Assembly: GCA_037074705.1 (NCBI GenBank)
Contig: CM073591.1
Coordinates: 136,469,032-136,533,031, forward strand
Reading direction: 5' to 3'
Length of the DNA: 64,000 bases
Source of the DNA: Zhengitettix transpicula
Taxonomy: Eukaryota; Arthropoda; Insecta; Orthoptera; Tetrigidae
Made by a program: the position numbers and the translations under genes
Notes under the pieces: model-generated
Seen by the model: only the letters and a program-made list of their open reading frames with translations
Told to the model about the DNA's origin: nothing
Database searches by the model: none
Shown here: in pieces, positions 14,201 to 28,484 of the stretch
Numbering within the stretch: the first letter of the stretch is position 1
Layout: the number at the start of each line of letters is the position of its first letter

Positions 14201-16547
14201 GTTATCACACTCTTCACATCTAACTTAAAAGTTTGGGACTTGCTTCTAAATTTATAGTGATCAGGATAAGTGACTCGTTTTGTTTACTCAGTTGCTGGAG
14301 TGCTTAACTTATTGTCAGAATTAATCAGGTTCTGGCTGGATGTAAACACTTGGTCAAGAAACAACTTTGCAATATGCTATTGAGTGGCATCTTTAAATTT
14401 CCTTTTATATGTGTGTAGTTCAAAATTAACTATGTAGAATTGCTGAAAACTGAATTTATGCTTAAATCCCACACATATTATGCTAATTCTGATATTTCTT
14501 AAAAATGGAAATTGTTTTGTGCTCTTTGATTCTGATATATTTTTGTTTCACCAATATAATCTTTTACACAAAGGCAAGGAATTTAATATGACATTTAATT
14601 CTTTTAGAGCTACCATTTGAGAGTCTAGAAAAAATAATTGCCTCTGTATTCTCACAGTGATGATTTTAAATTATATTTCTTTGTGATTCTGCTTCTTTTT
14701 TTTGCATAATTTTGGAAGATATGGCATAAATATGGGGGTAGTTGTGGATATTCTAAAGGTTTGGTTTTTCACAGCTAGAGTGGGTGGTAGCTTTCCCATA
14801 CTCTCTGTACTTATGACTTACTGTCGAATGGACTAGTGGCAATCACTAATTTTATGTTGTAGACATGGTATTTAACAGTATTTTTCTGTGCACAGTTGTT
14901 GAAAGTCTGTTAAAAAATAATAATTAAATAGTTAATATATGGGACGCTTATCTGCATAATACATTTGGTGGAAAAAAAAAAAGATGAAACAGTAACTTCC
15001 AGAAGTAAATTCAGTTTGATAGAACCTATGAACTTATAAAACACATTATAATGAGGCATAATTTGAAATGCTTGGGTTTAATTAAATTACTCAGTAGGAA
15101 CCAGATGAAACTCAAAATGCAGTGAGTGTCTTCCCCACCCACCATGTATATTTATTACTCTTAAGCATGCAGGAAAAGAATTTTGACACGTCTGTTGCCT
15201 GCATGCTGAGCAAATTTATTAACATCAGCATCATTGGAATCATGTTGGCAGATTAAGAAGCATTCTTTAGTCTAATTTCTAGCAGTTCATTCCTTCAGGT
15301 ATTAAGAAAATCAATTTTTTTTATCAGTATTATATAAGAATTATTTAGTTATGTAGCTGCAACAGAGAGGTATTTAAAGTGGAAACGATTAGATTGTTTT
15401 GGAGATGCAGCAGTTGGACAGCAATAAACCAGCTAGAGAAGTCTGACACAGTAAGCAGTATTGACAACTGCAACTCTAAATTATTTAGTTATGTTAGATA
15501 GAAAATATATCAAAGAATGCACCTCACTATTTAACATTAAATAACCATAATGTGTACACAACACCCAAAATGTATCTATGAAATAAATTAAGAATAAGAC
15601 CATGACCAAGGACAGTGAACAGATATCGTGAGGTTAAGAAGTTAATTCCAGTTACTCTTCACATTGTTTCAACAATTGCAAGTTATCAAACAAAAAATGT
15701 GGGTCAATGAATTCATAATTATTCAGTTGCAAATAAATAAACACAACTTCAATTAATATAATTATAAAAAACCATTTACATTGTTTCAATGATAATTTAT
15801 TTGTTGTAAGTAAACTTCAGGCTGAAAATAAATAAATACCATAATTATTTACCCTAAGTTTTATAAAATTTTAGTCATTGCTCAATATTGACAAATAATT
15901 CAAGAAACTTACTACTTTTAACATTGACTTGGACAAATTCTGTGAGTCGTATGGCATCTTTTTCTTCAAATGCTTCACAAGTATAGTTTCCACTGTCCCT
16001 CTCTTGCAAATTGTGAACCAGTAAACTAATTTCATTCCACTGATAATTGATAGAAACTCGAGGTTTGCTGCAAATTTGGTAATATAGATTAGTAACATAC
16101 TTTTTAACATTGTATAATTTAAAAATTTTAAAATGTACCTATTTTGTGAGTTAAAAGGTAGGACCCACGTTAAATTAAATTTTGCAAATGGTTTGTTCTC
16201 ATCGGATGTAACTTTGCATGTCATGTTAAGAGTTGTATCCGCTTTTGGGTAAAGCCGATTATTTGGTTGAATAGCAAATGGTATTTGAACAGAATTGATA
16301 ACTAATCCGTATGCTTCATAACCTGAAAATAAATATTTTTGTATTATTAAAGTTGTGTAAATTCGTTAAATGATAGGATAAAAAATTGTGCATATTAATA
16401 AGTGTAATAACATATTATATTAAAATTATAATTTGAGATCAAACACTTATGTATTTTCAAATATCCAAACAAGTGATATAGAATCGGCTTACATTTAAAT
16501 TTGTAAATAAATGTAAAAGTAAACAACAACAGAATCATAATATCCAT
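8262..16547 (-). CDS. Ig-like + two LDL-receptor class A domain protein (partial, 5 exons)
   Basis: Five minus-strand exons join in phase: 16547-16493 (ATG, hydrophobic MDIMILLLFTFTFIYKF, probable signal peptide), 16322-16139, 16067-15913, 12787-12662 and 8390-8262, all with GT/AG borders (donors GTAAGC, GTACAT, GTAAGT, GTTTGT, GTAGGT). Exons 2 and 3 make one Ig-like domain: first cysteine in NMTCKV, core tryptophan in FNLTW, second cysteine in DSGNYTCEAF. Exon 4 is a canonical LDLa module with six cysteines and the calcium-site pattern CDGHQDCKNGADE. Exon 5 is a cysteine-rich LDLa-like module (CSGKLHCGDGRCIPF) whose acidic calcium motif is lost. Several N-glycosylation sites (NMT, NLT, NYT, NCS) support an extracellular protein. 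The product is probably secreted or a type I surface receptor-like protein; the ligand is unknown. I do not recognise a named ortholog. The 3' end is not within these exons. Confidence 0.82.
9590..10330 (+). mobile_element. Penelope-like element remnant: GIY-YIG end and 3' terminal block
   Basis: The frame at 9569-9805 includes HHIYQIKCRLCPAIYISKTKR, matching the GIY-YIG endonuclease core of Penelope-like elements (usual form VYKI-C--CPAVYIGQTKR, with Gly changed to Ser). Downstream come a TATA-like TATATAAAG (10194-10202) and a block at 10221-10273 (TTGGCAC..CACCTGAAGA..GAAATGTTGTGTC) that recurs after the second Penelope-like copy at 62 kb. A foldback-arm repeat (9866-9975) interrupts the two parts. 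No RT domain is left here. Confidence 0.65.
9866..9975 (+). repeat. Single arm of a foldback family shared with 30 kb and 45 kb
   Basis: GGTCAAATTA...TTTGGATAG, AAAGAGAGACATGG and GAAATCAACAGTTGGTCCAG follow one another. The same order occurs at 45088-45190, and in inverted form at 30100-30176 and 45238-45320. Confidence 0.65.
11561..11732. mobile_element. Small foldback insertion with 9-bp target duplication
   Basis: Inverted arms at 11562-11608 and 11678-11727 share CAGGTGAAAACATTG.AGTTC. The insertion is flanked by direct repeats ATGTGATTA (11553-11561 and 11733-11741). The loop holds CACTTGAAGATGG...ATCAAAACGCC, a variant of the Penelope-linked block. It is about 170 bp and non-coding. 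Confidence 0.65.
12373..12568. mobile_element. Small foldback insertion with 14-bp target duplication
   Basis: A perfect 14-bp direct repeat, ATATGTTAGAATGG, lies at 12359-12372 and 12569-12582. Between them are inverted arms (12379-12416 with TAGTTCTTGGGAACT and CAAAGTAAGCTTAAG; 12487-12532 with their complements). The loop, read on the minus strand, includes CACTTAAGAATGATGGC...TTGAAACACCGTG. It is 196 bp and non-coding, inside an intron of the Ig/LDLa gene. Confidence 0.75.
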
Positions 16548-19200
16548 GTTTGTAACTACAACTCCAAAGACATTAGAAATTGGGGGCTTTGGAATGTCAA
16601 GTATATGCCCACCACGACTCAAAGATCAGTGTGATCCATTATTAACGTCTGTAAGACATTAACATACAAAACTAGAAATTAAATTTGAACAATATAATTC
16701 GAAATTTGTAGACGCTTCAATCAACTGTTTCTAATACTTGTCAGACTCTAGACTGGATTGTTCAGAATTAATTTGTTTTATGTCTGTTATACGGGGCGTC
16801 AATTTGTTGGGTCAGTATATATATTATTTATATTACACTCTCGTTTCTACTAAATGTAAGATGAATAAAAGTGAAGAATAACATTTAGTACAAACTAGTT
16901 GGCCTAAGGCAAGAAGATACTAATTTCCTCAGAATTTGTAAATAAAATTGATTAATTCAAAGCCAAAATATGTGTTCTTACTTACGCATACAAATTCTGA
17001 CCTTTTATAAAAATAATACACAGTAACGCCTAAAATGATCGTTCAATAAGGTACTCACATCAGCATAAATGATAATGTAACTTTCAGCAGAGAATCACTT
17101 AATGTTCATCACAGTGTAGTGATCACCCGACAGTTTCATAGTTCCATACAAAAGCATTCCATAAGATAATATAATATATTTATTCATCCATTTTCATCTT
17201 AAGTGTACAAGAAATTAATTTTTCTAACAGAAGTCCTGATATAAAATTTTTAGACATTTAAGTTTACTTAGAGTACGGTAATAAATAACAAAAACATGAT
17301 CTGATATCTTTTCGGACAAGATTTGCCTATAACAAGATTAAATATATTGTCAGTTCTAAGAACCTATTCCGATAAAAAAAATGTAACTCTGGCGTCATTC
17401 GTGAAAAAACACATCATAAAAGGCAATTGGAAATTAATTACGATATAACCACATACCAATATTGATTAAAAGGACCTACCTCTCCTGGTCATGTATAAAT
17501 ATAAAGACATAATTATTAATCTTTTTAAGCATGTTACTACAAGGACCCTGGAAGTTCAATCGAAATATATATATATATATATATATTTCTTATAGTGACC
17601 AGGCTACATAATGTAATCTTTCATTTATTTCGTCTTGAAGAAAGTGGGAAAAGAGGGCATCCCCAACTTAAAGCAATTATAGTGATGCTTTATGTTGCTG
17701 GTCACTCGACCGATCTTAATATGTTTCAGAAAACAAATCATTCAGTAATATGTGTAAAATGCTATACCTCAAGGCCCCAATGCAGGTCAAAATCGATTTT
17801 TCTCATTATATACAACGTCTGAGGGATATATTGTAAGAATAACATTGATAAAAAAAATATTGAGCTAAATCATAACCAATATATATTTTTATTGAACCAC
17901 TGTCAATATTAGTAATATGATGTCAATACTACTATAATTGTACGTTTAAGAGGCATTTTGCACAATATTTCTCGCCATTGTGTGTTGCTGATCCTAAACG
18001 TATATTGCATATGATATAAGAATCAATAAAGTACTTCTAATTTTATTAGAGATGAAACAAATGCAACTAAATTCTAAAGTAATTGTTCGTTTATCCCCCC
18101 TCCCCCAAAAATGTAATTATCCGGGACTTCAATGCGTTCTTGGAGTTGTTCCCCATGACTTTTTCGACCACCTTTTTGGCTCATACTTTTCTTTGCCTGC
18201 TAGAGTACTTTAGCCAACACTATTATAAAAATATGTTCACATTCACTCCTTCAGAAATATTTGTCGAAATCGACCGTCATTGAAGAAAGCAACATAACGG
18301 ACATAGGGATACCTCAATTTATTATTTTCACTGATATTGACCGTGTAAGACAGGTTTGATTCACGGCTGATTGCCGTTCGACTGCTACGAGAAAAAAAAA
18401 TTGTTTATCAACTATATCTCAGAAAGTCCGCACACACATTATGGGATAAAGTCATGCCCATGTATTTATTTGGGACTGAATTTCATTAAAACCTGAAATT
18501 TTGTTATAATTTCATTTCGTACTACCTTTCATTAAAATCTGAAATTTTGTGATTGTATTAGCCTGATGTTCCGGTAATAGGTATAAAAATAAGATTAAAT
18601 TATAGGTCACATGTTGGAATGTGAACGATTAGTTGGGACACCATCATAGTGTAATCTATGTGTAACCCTTATATACGATATAAAATATATGACTACGAAG
18701 ACGGAGGAACGGTAATTGTTGTTTCAGAGACACTCCTGAAAAGAAAAACGCTACATTAAATTATATACCGTAAAGAAACTCCTACAAATGTTTGGACCGC
18801 ACGCATATAAGTCTGACAGAAGTATTCATGTAGTAATAGATCAACAAAAGAAAGGAATAGATTACTTGCAAAAGTATTTTAGAATTTCTGGAAATAGGCA
18901 ACATCTGCACGAATAAAACCTAGAATCTAGTCTACTCCGTCAATGTATTTTATATGCAGATAGGAATTATGACAAACGAAACTGCATTGGGATTGGTAGC
19001 ACTGGGTGTCAAATACATCCGATATAAATGTGCAAACCATTATATGCATATACCACAAAAGTGAACGTATATTATAGTGCTTGAACAGACCCAATTTGCA
19101 TTGTTCATAATGTGAATGGAAACTGTTTTGTTATATTGTAATATTGAAAACAAGTTGTTATTTAGAATTATGTCAAAGAAACCTCTTTGAGTTAGATAAC
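16548..19200. promoter_or_regulatory. Divergent intergenic region between the Ig/LDLa gene and CRYZL1
   Basis: This stretch separates two divergent start codons, so both promoters should lie here. It is AT-rich, with an (AT)n tract at 17566-17587 and a short tandem duplication (TTTCATTAAAAYCTGAAATT) near 18482-18553. No CpG island, convincing TATA position or coding exon was identified. Confidence 0.35.
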
Positions 19201-22200
19201 ATGCCTCGAATTAAAACCACAAAATCTATATTCACAGAAGTAAAATGTGTGAACGATTTTTCTATTGTAACAGATGAGGTGCAGTTTTATTATTTGGTCA
19301 ACCATTTATATGTTAATGTGAATTTTATTATACAAACATTTTTTGACAGGTTGAAATCCCAGAATTGGATAAGAATGGAGTATTAATAAAAGTTAAAGCT
19401 TGTGCACTACCTTCCACTCATTATGATCCAGTTGCAATTGCAGTAATTCTTCCACGAATGAAAAATCAAAGGCTTGGACTGGGTTCTGATATATCTGGAA
19501 TTGTCCAAGCTATTGGTTCTGATGTTACAACATTATCAGTTGGGGATTTGGTGGTGGGCATAATTCCATTAGATTATGGGCAATCTGGATGCTCAGAATA
19601 TGTAGTCCTGGAAGAATTTGATGTTGGTTAGTGATATTCGCAATATTAAATAGCTCATTAAAAATTAATTTAGCCAAATCTGGAATATTGAGCTTATATT
19701 TGTAATATAAATTAACTGTAAGACTTAACAATAATTAAAATTTTTCTTGTACGAGTCTTGTGATTTTTTGAATGTTAGAAAAATTTAAAACCTGCATGAT
19801 ATTGTGTATAATTAATAATACTTTTACAGGACAATGAGAATTGGAATTCTTCTATTTTTCAGTATGTATAGAAAACCAATTGCTTAAAGCATTCCCATGA
19901 CAAATAATTAACTGTCACATACAAGATGAACCTTTCCTGTTATAAAAATCTCTTTAATCAAGGTTGTCTTCTTTAAACCCCTAAACTACTACTCACATGA
20001 ACTTGCCATTTCAGTTTCCATTTTCTTGTTTCTAAAGCAAACTTTCTGCAGCTCTGTTTACATGTATCTATCCAGAATATTGACATATGTAGGCCTACTG
20101 TTGAGGGCCAAACAATTGTACTTTTTAAAGTTGTTCCACATAATGTTTTCAAATGTCCAATAATTTCTTTAAAACGCCCTGTCATATTTGCATTGACAAA
20201 TTTATTACATCATAAATTATGCCTTTTGTAGGTATAAAAATTTAATTTATTAATGAACAAGTTTTATAAATTTGAACGTTATGTGAAGTAAACATGCTGG
20301 CACTGTAAGCCATTGAAACTTCATAACAAATTATGCATTTCACTTGGTTGAAATGTAAAATAAATTCAGTAAAGGCCTAAATTGTTCAGGTTACAAAAAT
20401 GCATATTTGCAAAAAGTATTCATAGGTGGTTGCAGTTTACATCCAAAGATTTGTTTAGTTCTTTATTATTTCTAATTTGTACTTAACAATTAATAAAGAG
20501 CTGCAAATTTATTCACAATCTTATGCATATCCTTATTTATGTGCAGATGTATCTTCACTCCAACCTGCTTTTACAGAACAAAGATATTTTTGATTGCTTT
20601 GACTACCCTTTTTATTATGACTGTTCTTTGTGTGATACAATTTGTACACCTCATAGGTGTTCTATATAGAACAATATTAATATTATCTTATTATATAGGT
20701 TTATCGTATATGCCTGTATTACTCTGGAAATAATTTCTGTATTCTCTTTGGACAAGTAGATTCAGTAATTTATTTGTAATAGCCTAGTATATTAATTGAA
20801 CTAGGGAAACAAATATATAGAGCTTTGTATTACAAGTTATATAAATAGCTTTAACATGTTTCAAATAAGCAAATTTTTTTTTGTATAAAGGTGTGCCTTG
20901 TTATTTTTTAACCATCAATTTTGTCAGATTAAATTAAATGGTTACCTTTAGGATCTATATTATTATAAATATTGGAAAATAATATACATCTAATATAAAT
21001 TGTTCAAAATAAAGTTAGTGAAAAGAAGGCAGTAATTGACTGAAGTTAAATTTAATAACAATACTGTGAAATAAATTTAATATAAAATTATGGAAACTTT
21101 TAAATAAATACAAAATGATACATGTAACTATTATAAATTCAAGATTTTTAATGTGATCATGACTTAAACATTCAACCTATTTTATTTTGTTTCAGTAATA
21201 AAACCTCCAGGATTAAGTTTTGTTGATGCCGCAGGCTGCATTGGCGATTCTGTGAAGGCATATACTGCTTTACATTACTTGGGAAGATTGACAACAGGAG
21301 ATACAGGTAATTATAAAATCTAACACAGCATTATTAAAGTAAATAGGTATGATAATAGGCTAACAATGTGAAGCTCATCCATTTAATTATAGAGTTTGGC
21401 AACCTATTTTAATTTAATGTTGTTGCCATTTTGCCAATTGCTCTTTATTTACATAATTCCATTTTAAGTAAGCTGTTATTTTAGGAAGCACACTTTATTA
21501 TTATTTTATTAATGTTTTAGGATATTGTGCAAAATTGATGCAGAAATAAAGTACTGTATTTACTCGTGTATAGACTAAATTCAAATGAAAAAATGTGGTG
21601 TGCATGTTACATGAATTGTAGGAAAACCATCTGTATGACATTACGATTGTCACCAAAATGTTGTTTAGTGTTTTTGATAGACTTAACTGGCTGGAATGCC
21701 TAGAGAATTCATCTATCATCTACACCCAGAAAACCCTTTAGTCTACAATATGAAAAACATGTTTCTTGGGTATAATTGTAAATTTATTCTTCATAAATTC
21801 ACAATGGCTTGCCTTTCCTTGTTTATTGTCACCAGGTTGGTTTTAATCCCAGTCAGGTTCATTATTAGAACCTTAAGATTTGTGCTTTCTTCGTCTTGGA
21901 GAATTACTTGTATCATGAAATTCATCTATAAGCAAAATTTGTGCACAAAGAGTAGGAAATACATTTTTATAAATTATAATTAAAAATTTTTTTCTTGTAA
22001 ACAAGACAAAAAAAATACAACACTACAGCATACACGAGTAAATACAGTAAGTAATTTATAGCTGATATACAACCACATATTTACTTATTTTTGTATTTAG
22101 GAAAATCTTTTGAAGGTGTAAAATTTTTATTTATCTCTAGATATAAATAGTGTGTTTGTTTTCAGTTTTGATATTGGATGGTGCTTCATCATTTGGTAGT

Positions 22201-25200
22201 ATTTGTGTGCAATTGGCTCACCATTGGGGAGCAAGAGTACTTACTACAGCATCATCTGATGATGAAAAAACTTATCTGCAAGCATTGGGAAAGGAAGTAG
22301 CACATGTTATTGAAATAGGACATATAAATGGTCAAAAATCAAGCAGTGGAGTCCTACGTTCTGCTGTTATGTTGGAAACTGGAGGATTAGGTGTTGACAT
22401 CATTTTGGACAATAGACCAGTTACATCACAAGTATGTAGCAAGTATTATTAACCAACACTTTTAAATATTACACGGGAAAATGTCCAATTGACATATATT
22501 TATTAACTATATTTAATAATAGTAAAATAATTGAAATTGGAAAATTAATCTAACTTTTATTAACTTGTTTGGAAGTCAACTATTGTTTTTTTTAATTATA
22601 TTAATTTTTAGATAAAACTGAAGAGGTCCCTGAATATTGGGAGGAAATGTTATGTAGTATTGTAATAAATTTAAATATTAATTAATAAATTCTGGCTTGT
22701 CTATAATTCATAAATTATATTTTAATAGTAAAATAAGTAAATAACCTATTTAATTATAAATACTTGAAATGAATTTGATAAATTAAGCTATGAAAACAGA
22801 AAAAACTATTAATTAATTTAAAAACTGAAAATTATTCAGCATCCCTTTTGTATTCTAAATATACACAATTTATATGCATAGTCTAAATTATTACATTTTG
22901 TGTATGTGAAGTTTTGAACTGACTCCAATGATAAGGAATTAACTCTATCAAGTGCCAACAGTCTCTATCTGCATAACATTTTAAAATTGAGGAACAGGTG
23001 TTTATAGTATATCAACTGAACTAAAATCCACAATCCATGATAAGACACCATGAGACTGATTAAAAGTGGTGTCTACAAATTATATGACTGACTAGACAAT
23101 TACCATCAGACTTAGCATCTTACCAAAGAAAACCAGAACGGTGAAATGTGATTTCATTCAAACCTAACATCACATGTATATAATATTATTATAGCAAATA
23201 AAATACATAAAAATTGATGGCAGAATCAAAGCCGAAGAAGTTGGTCAATTCGAATTTAGGAGAAATGAGGGCACTAGGTAAGCAATTTTAGCACTTATCA
23301 TAGAAAGAAAAAATTAACCTTGAATAATTTCATGGCATTTAATAACTGAGAAAGACTTAAACAATGTAAATAAGGTGTTTTTAATGAAATAGGATTGAAG
23401 TGGGACTGAATAATATGAAAACCAAAAGGCAATATTAAGAGGAGAACACTAGAAATAAGCCAATATTAAAAAGGATGCAACTTATATGTTGAAGAAGCAA
23501 TTAAAAGATAACCTTGCAACAGGAATAAAATTAAAAGGAGAATGAATTTCAGTACTAAGATTTGCAAACTATATTTTCCATTGAAGGAATGCTTGAAAAT
23601 ATTTTGCAAGAAATTGACAATTTACTCCAAGAGAAATGCAGGCTAAAAATTAACAGAGGAGAAAAGTAGTCATGGTTAGCAACAAATTGAAAATACAGAA
23701 GTAATAAAATTGAATGTGTGAAATACAGGGCTTTATGAATTTGTAAAGTGGGCAATTGGAAGACCTGAATAAATTGGAGGCTTTTCAAATATGACGTTAC
23801 AAAAAATGTAGATCAGAACATCTACTACTGATTACAACATTGAACTAGTCCTTGGCTGAATAACCAACAATTGACTATAAAGCTATATGCACATTAGTCA
23901 TGGTTGTGCATGTGAAATTATTCACATTAGGCTAAATCAATTCTACTGTTGCAACAAAAATAATTAAAATGCACATTTACATTTTTTGTTACCAAAAATT
24001 TAAAAATATATTCATATTAAAAAGTTCTTGGCCTAAAACTCTGGAATTAATTGAAATCTTATATATACTTAGTGGGGCCCTGCCTCATTATTAGTGATAT
24101 TATTGGACTCAGATTGTCTCCAGACCATATATTTTGATTTAGGAGCTTTTAAATAATTGATTTTCAACTATGCTATACATTCATTTAAAATGAAGTGGTA
24201 GTTTAAATACCACACATTTCTGGAATCCTTGTAGCTTTCATCAGGTGATTAAAAACTTTTGAATTCATCAACTCACGGCTCTGTTATTTAATTATTTTGT
24301 CTATTTTAAAAACATTTAATTTCTTTATCTCAGGGTTTAAATTTATTAATACTAATTCCATGAAGATGACTAATTCTCGAAAAACACAATTTCAGAACTG
24401 CAAAATTAATGGGTTACATAGAAAGCAACCTTTAGTTGCAACTATTTAATTATATTGATATATTTTTTATATTAAATGTTTTTATAATTAATACTAAAAT
24501 TTATTTAACAATCTCCCAATTAATGAAGGTAGCAAACAAAAAGCTCAGTTTGCTCCAAATGGAAAGTCCTTAGTCAAACAGAAAAATTACCAATTACTTT
24601 GTATCATAATATTATTGTTTAAACTTGTAATACTTATATTTTCATGTATTGGGATGGGTTGTTAATTTATATCAAAATTAAAATAAAATTAATGATCATA
24701 ATTCAAGTATGACAATTTTAGTCATAAAAATACTAAAATTGTCTCAGGGAACTTGGTGTGTGCAAATTAGGAACTCATTGTCAAATATTTAAAATTATTC
24801 TGAATAAGGCTCCTTTCACACTCTTCATTTTTCTCCCAGATTTCCCCATCCAGGGAAAAAACAGACAGTGAAAATCCGGATGAGAAACACGTTACAATTC
24901 TTCCGGAGAAAACCCGTGAGGGAAAAGCTGATGCTCTCAGTTGGTTGTTAATGGTTGTGCTGTTATAATAAATAGTATAAACTTCTTACTAATGTTAGGA
25001 ATTAACAATAATATTAAATATGACCTTCATACACACAAGCTTTAAATAGAGAAACTGAAATTTTAAATTTATAAGTTCCAGACTTTAAGACGTAGATTTA
25101 AAGTTTGTCTGCATCAGGGTCGTATTTGGTGTTATTCTTTTTAACAGACATTAACATCTACGTTATATTTAGTTATTAACCCCAATATTTTTAATCAGTC

Positions 25201-25831
25201 ATCAAATTGAAATGATAAAAGTGTGAAAGGGGCCATAAACTTCTTCGGTCGACTAAAAGAATGTCTCCGACCTAGCCTAAGAATATGATTCTCATATCAG
25301 TTTTGTATAATGGCAAACTTCTTGGTTATGTGAGGTATAATTTTCCAAAATTGAGGACATGAGAGGGAAATTGTGAACTGGGCTCCAGATAACTGATTGA
25401 ACTCTACTATATATCTCCCCTTACAGTGAACTGACTCTCCTTTTCTTGCCATCAAGTGATTGCCTGATGGCTGTCAACTATTCTGTCCCGGAGATACTAT
25501 GAACTGATTGTGAAATTGCACACCACCACAGATTTAATTATGCGTTTCCTATTATAAATGTGTACTAAATTCTTAGACCAATCTCAGACCAGAATATATT
25601 TAAGATGGATAACAATGAATTAAAATTATTTAATTTTGTGTTCATAGAGAAATGTGACATATGAAGACAACAAAATACAATCTTTATGCTTTCCTTCTAA
25701 ACACGAACTAATATCGTGTCTAGCTGTAGGTGGCAGGTGGGTTACGTCAAAAGCAAATCTTCAGGTAAGCTTAATATAATTTACCTATTAATTTTTTCCT
25801 ACATAACAGAATATATCAGGACCCATAATGA

Positions 25832-25898
<67 letters not shown>

Positions 25899-26923
25899 AA
25901 TAATTTTATACATAGCTTTTGTTATCTTTTACAATAATTCAAGATATGAATTATGTGGCGTTTTTAAATAAAAAGAACTATTACGTGAAAACTATTAAAC
26001 AAGATTTATTAACAATTTTAAAACAATTATAAAATCACAAAATATTTGGGATCTCAGGGTCTTGAACTGGGTTTGATAAATGGCAGAGTTTATATAATCA
26101 AAATCACAAAAATTACATTTGCTTTATATTGGAATCAATTCGTCTGAACAAAAACGAAATTTGTTGCTGAAGAAATAATACTAAAGATTGAATTTAAACA
26201 ATTTCAATTTTTATTAGGAAATAAAGAATGATCTGAATAATTAAAAATCTCATTTTATCGATAATTAAAGAATGATCTGACTTTTATCTTTTAAACACGG
26301 TTTACAAATGATTTTAAAGTTTTTCTCTACTTACGCCCGCCCAGGTCTCCTTTTAGCTTTTCGTGCACAATTTTGGGGACATCACTGATTCTTAATACTC
26401 ACAGACTCTAAATGTTCACAGGCTCTAATTGGCGTTGTTTGTTAGTTGGTTTAACACAAATTGGTTGGTTCTCGATGCTTTACTGCAACCTGGATTTGTA
26501 GATCTCGTGACTTTAGTTGAAAATGGACTTCTGTATGGCCAGCATGATGAATCTACGCTCGAACACCAAATACACACTAGTTGCTCTGTCTCCTTCCCGA
26601 CTGAATATTGCTTTACTTTTTAATATTTGAAAGCATGTTTGTGACTGGACCACATTCTTTCGTTCTGACTGCCGACTATAAAACTTTTCGTCTCATCTAT
26701 TCGCTGTCTGCTGCCCGACTGTAAAGCTTTCAAACTGCTTGCTGTCCGCTGCCCGACTGGATTCTTCGTCTCATAAATTTTGAGCGCGTAAAACCTTCTC
26801 AACCGATCAACAATGTTTTCTTTGCCTTGCCGGTTTGTTGCGGCATCCGCTCTATATCCACTAATAATGAGTCCTCTACAATTCAACTTTTCAATTAGAA
26901 CAATGCATTAATTACCAATTACT

Positions 26924-26979
<56 letters not shown>

Positions 26980-28484
26980 AATAACCACATAAAGGCGTCG
27001 AAATAAAAAAATTATATTTATATTTCTTTAACAAACCATATTTATTTACCAATTCTTGAAACATTATACAATTTAATAATTTAATATTATAAAAAAATCT
27101 TTCTCTCATGGGTCTCTACTGGGTTTGATAACGGACAGATTTAAATATTAAGAGAACCCAACATTTACCTTTAAATTAAACAGAAGTATCGACGAAACTT
27201 ATTACCGAACTTATTCTACAGATTGTTTCTAAATTTACAAGAGTTTATTTTATTAACACAAGAAGAGAACGATATCTGACTGTTATCCTTTAATTAAGTT
27301 TACACATGTTAATACCATAAATTTCAACTCACGGTTTCTCAGGAACCTTTGGCTCGTTCATTAAACACGCACTTTATAGCTTGGACGTTTACACACACTG
27401 GCTCTAACACATATTAGTGGTTCGACGATAGCTGGTTCTCCATACCCAGCGAAGATATCCCAGTTGCTCGTCGTGACACTACTCGACGCCGGTCGCTGTA
27501 TCTTGAACTACTACCATCGAAGACAGGTCAAATTCTCATACTAATACAGATAGAACTTCTGTATGTAAAAATGTTTATAGTTGAATAATTTTGCTGACTG
27601 ATGCTGACCAACTCTGACTCAAACTCAACTCACGATGCACACAGCACGCTGGCTCCACTCTGACTGTCCTCACAATAGGTTATTTCACCCTTATATATAC
27701 TACTAGCATCGTTGTCTTCCGCTCTGTCCCATGACGTCGGATTTTACTGACAGCTTCTCCATTACTCAAATTTACTTTCTGTAGCTGCAGTTTCCTTAGC
27801 CAGCTGCTAGCCCCTTCGTCATGTCACATCGAAACAGGACCCACAATTACTTTGCACCCTCAATATCCCAAGTAAATACGCCACTTGACATCTCTCCATT
27901 ACTCCGAGATTTACATCCTTGCAGCTGCAGTCCTTTCGCCAGCTGCTCTGTCTTGTCCGAAAACCGACAATCGAGACAGGTCCTGCAATTACTTTGCACC
28001 CGCAATTACTCTTGACTTGTCATCTCATCCTTCCCTACAAATCCCAAGTAAATATGCCACTTGACAGGTCATTCATCAGAGACAATAGCCTGCCCTAACA
28101 TAACCACTTTGGGACCGGCTGCTCGCCCACGTTCTGCATTGCGGATTCTCCACACAGATCCCAAATCAACAAGTGACCGGACCCGCAATTACTTTGGACC
28201 AGTCGTCTCATCTCTCTAGAACAAATTGCAGCTTCCTGTTCTGCTCCCAGACCCGTTATCCAAGCAAATGTCTCGTCGCTCTGTCACACCGTCCTTACAA
28301 ATTACGACTTCCTCTGCCGGCCAAAAGCACTAATCAGAGATAAATGTCTTGCCGCTCCATCTTGTCACATCGTGACAGGACCTGCAATTACTTTTCACTT
28401 GCATTTTCTTTACAAAATGTGCGCTGTTTTGAACCAATGCATTCCCTCAATGCATTACATTACAATGCATTCCCTCAATGCATT

